Below are positions 5,739-5,793 of a stretch of DNA of 5,793 bases, piece after piece (positions within the stretch are counted from its first letter, which is position 1; each line of letters starts with the position of its first letter). A model generated the notes under the pieces. The model had not been told where the DNA came from. It saw only the letters and a program-made list of their open reading frames with translations, and searched no databases. Origin of the DNA: Oscillibacter sp. Its GTDB lineage: Bacteria > Bacillota > Clostridia > Oscillospirales > Oscillospiraceae. A program made the position numbers and the translations under genes. The stretch is from positions 1 through 5,793 of the forward strand of contig JAHHSA010000078.1 of the NCBI GenBank assembly GCA_020025475.1, written 5' to 3'.

Positions 5739-5774
5739 CGAAGCCTGGCGTTCATGAACGCCAGGCTTCGTTTT
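5739..5774 (+). terminator. Perfect 32-bp palindrome with T tail, probable alaS terminator
   Basis: Positions 5739-5754 and 5755-5770 are exact reverse complements with no central spacer, the arms beginning CGAAGCCTGGCG. Four Ts follow (5771-5774). It lies 107 bases after the alaS stop. As RNA it would make a very stable stem, so factor-independent termination is likely although the T run is short. On the minus strand a run of six Ts comes only about 13 bases after the stem, so termination in that direction is less certain. Confidence 0.75.
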
Positions 5775-5793
5775 AGAGTCTTTGGACTTACCC

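Overview
The window looks like a chromosomal housekeeping segment of a spore-forming Firmicute, most likely a gut clostridium of the Oscillospiraceae type (inferred, not proven). The reasons are a SpoIIM-like sporulation membrane protein, an alanyl-tRNA synthetase of the cysteine-rich clostridial form, a T-box leader in front of it, strong AGGAGG-type ribosome binding sites, and moderately GC-rich genes separated by AT-rich gaps. No mobile element, CRISPR array, rRNA or tRNA gene is visible.

Layout. Positions 1-76 (minus) hold the first 25 codons of an unidentified gene that runs off the left edge. An AT-rich divergent gap (77-312) with a dyad and ACATA repeats follows. Then come two plus-strand genes 17 bp apart: a probable spoIIM (313-927, GTG start) and a Xer tyrosine recombinase, probably xerD (945-1829, TTG start). 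A hairpin at 1830-1862 ends xerD and also serves the convergent minus-strand gene at 1880-2410, which encodes a DUF5662-like protein with a TTG start. A gap of about 260 bp (2411-2669) has small hairpins but no credible gene. A consensus promoter (2670-2697) then drives an alanine T-box leader (about 2704-2941) and alaS (2995-5631). alaS is followed by a perfect 32-bp palindrome with a short T tail (5739-5774), probably its terminator.

How the genes work together. spoIIM-xerD looks like one operon and recalls the Bacillus subtilis neighbourhood in which spoIIM lies close to the xerD homologue with fur between them; fur is absent here. SpoIIM would act in forespore engulfment and XerD in chromosome dimer resolution. 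alaS is a separate unit: uncharged tRNA-Ala should be sensed through a GCC specifier and a TGGT bulge, which would prevent termination at 2905-2941. The DUF5662 gene is an independent unit of unknown function whose spaced His and Asp residues suggest an HD-like metal site. Three of the four complete genes start with a codon other than ATG, so start choice rests on ribosome binding sites. I see no convincing new multi-gene system; the items most worth a second look are the DUF5662 protein, the palindrome after alaS, and the hairpins around the DUF5662 gene.
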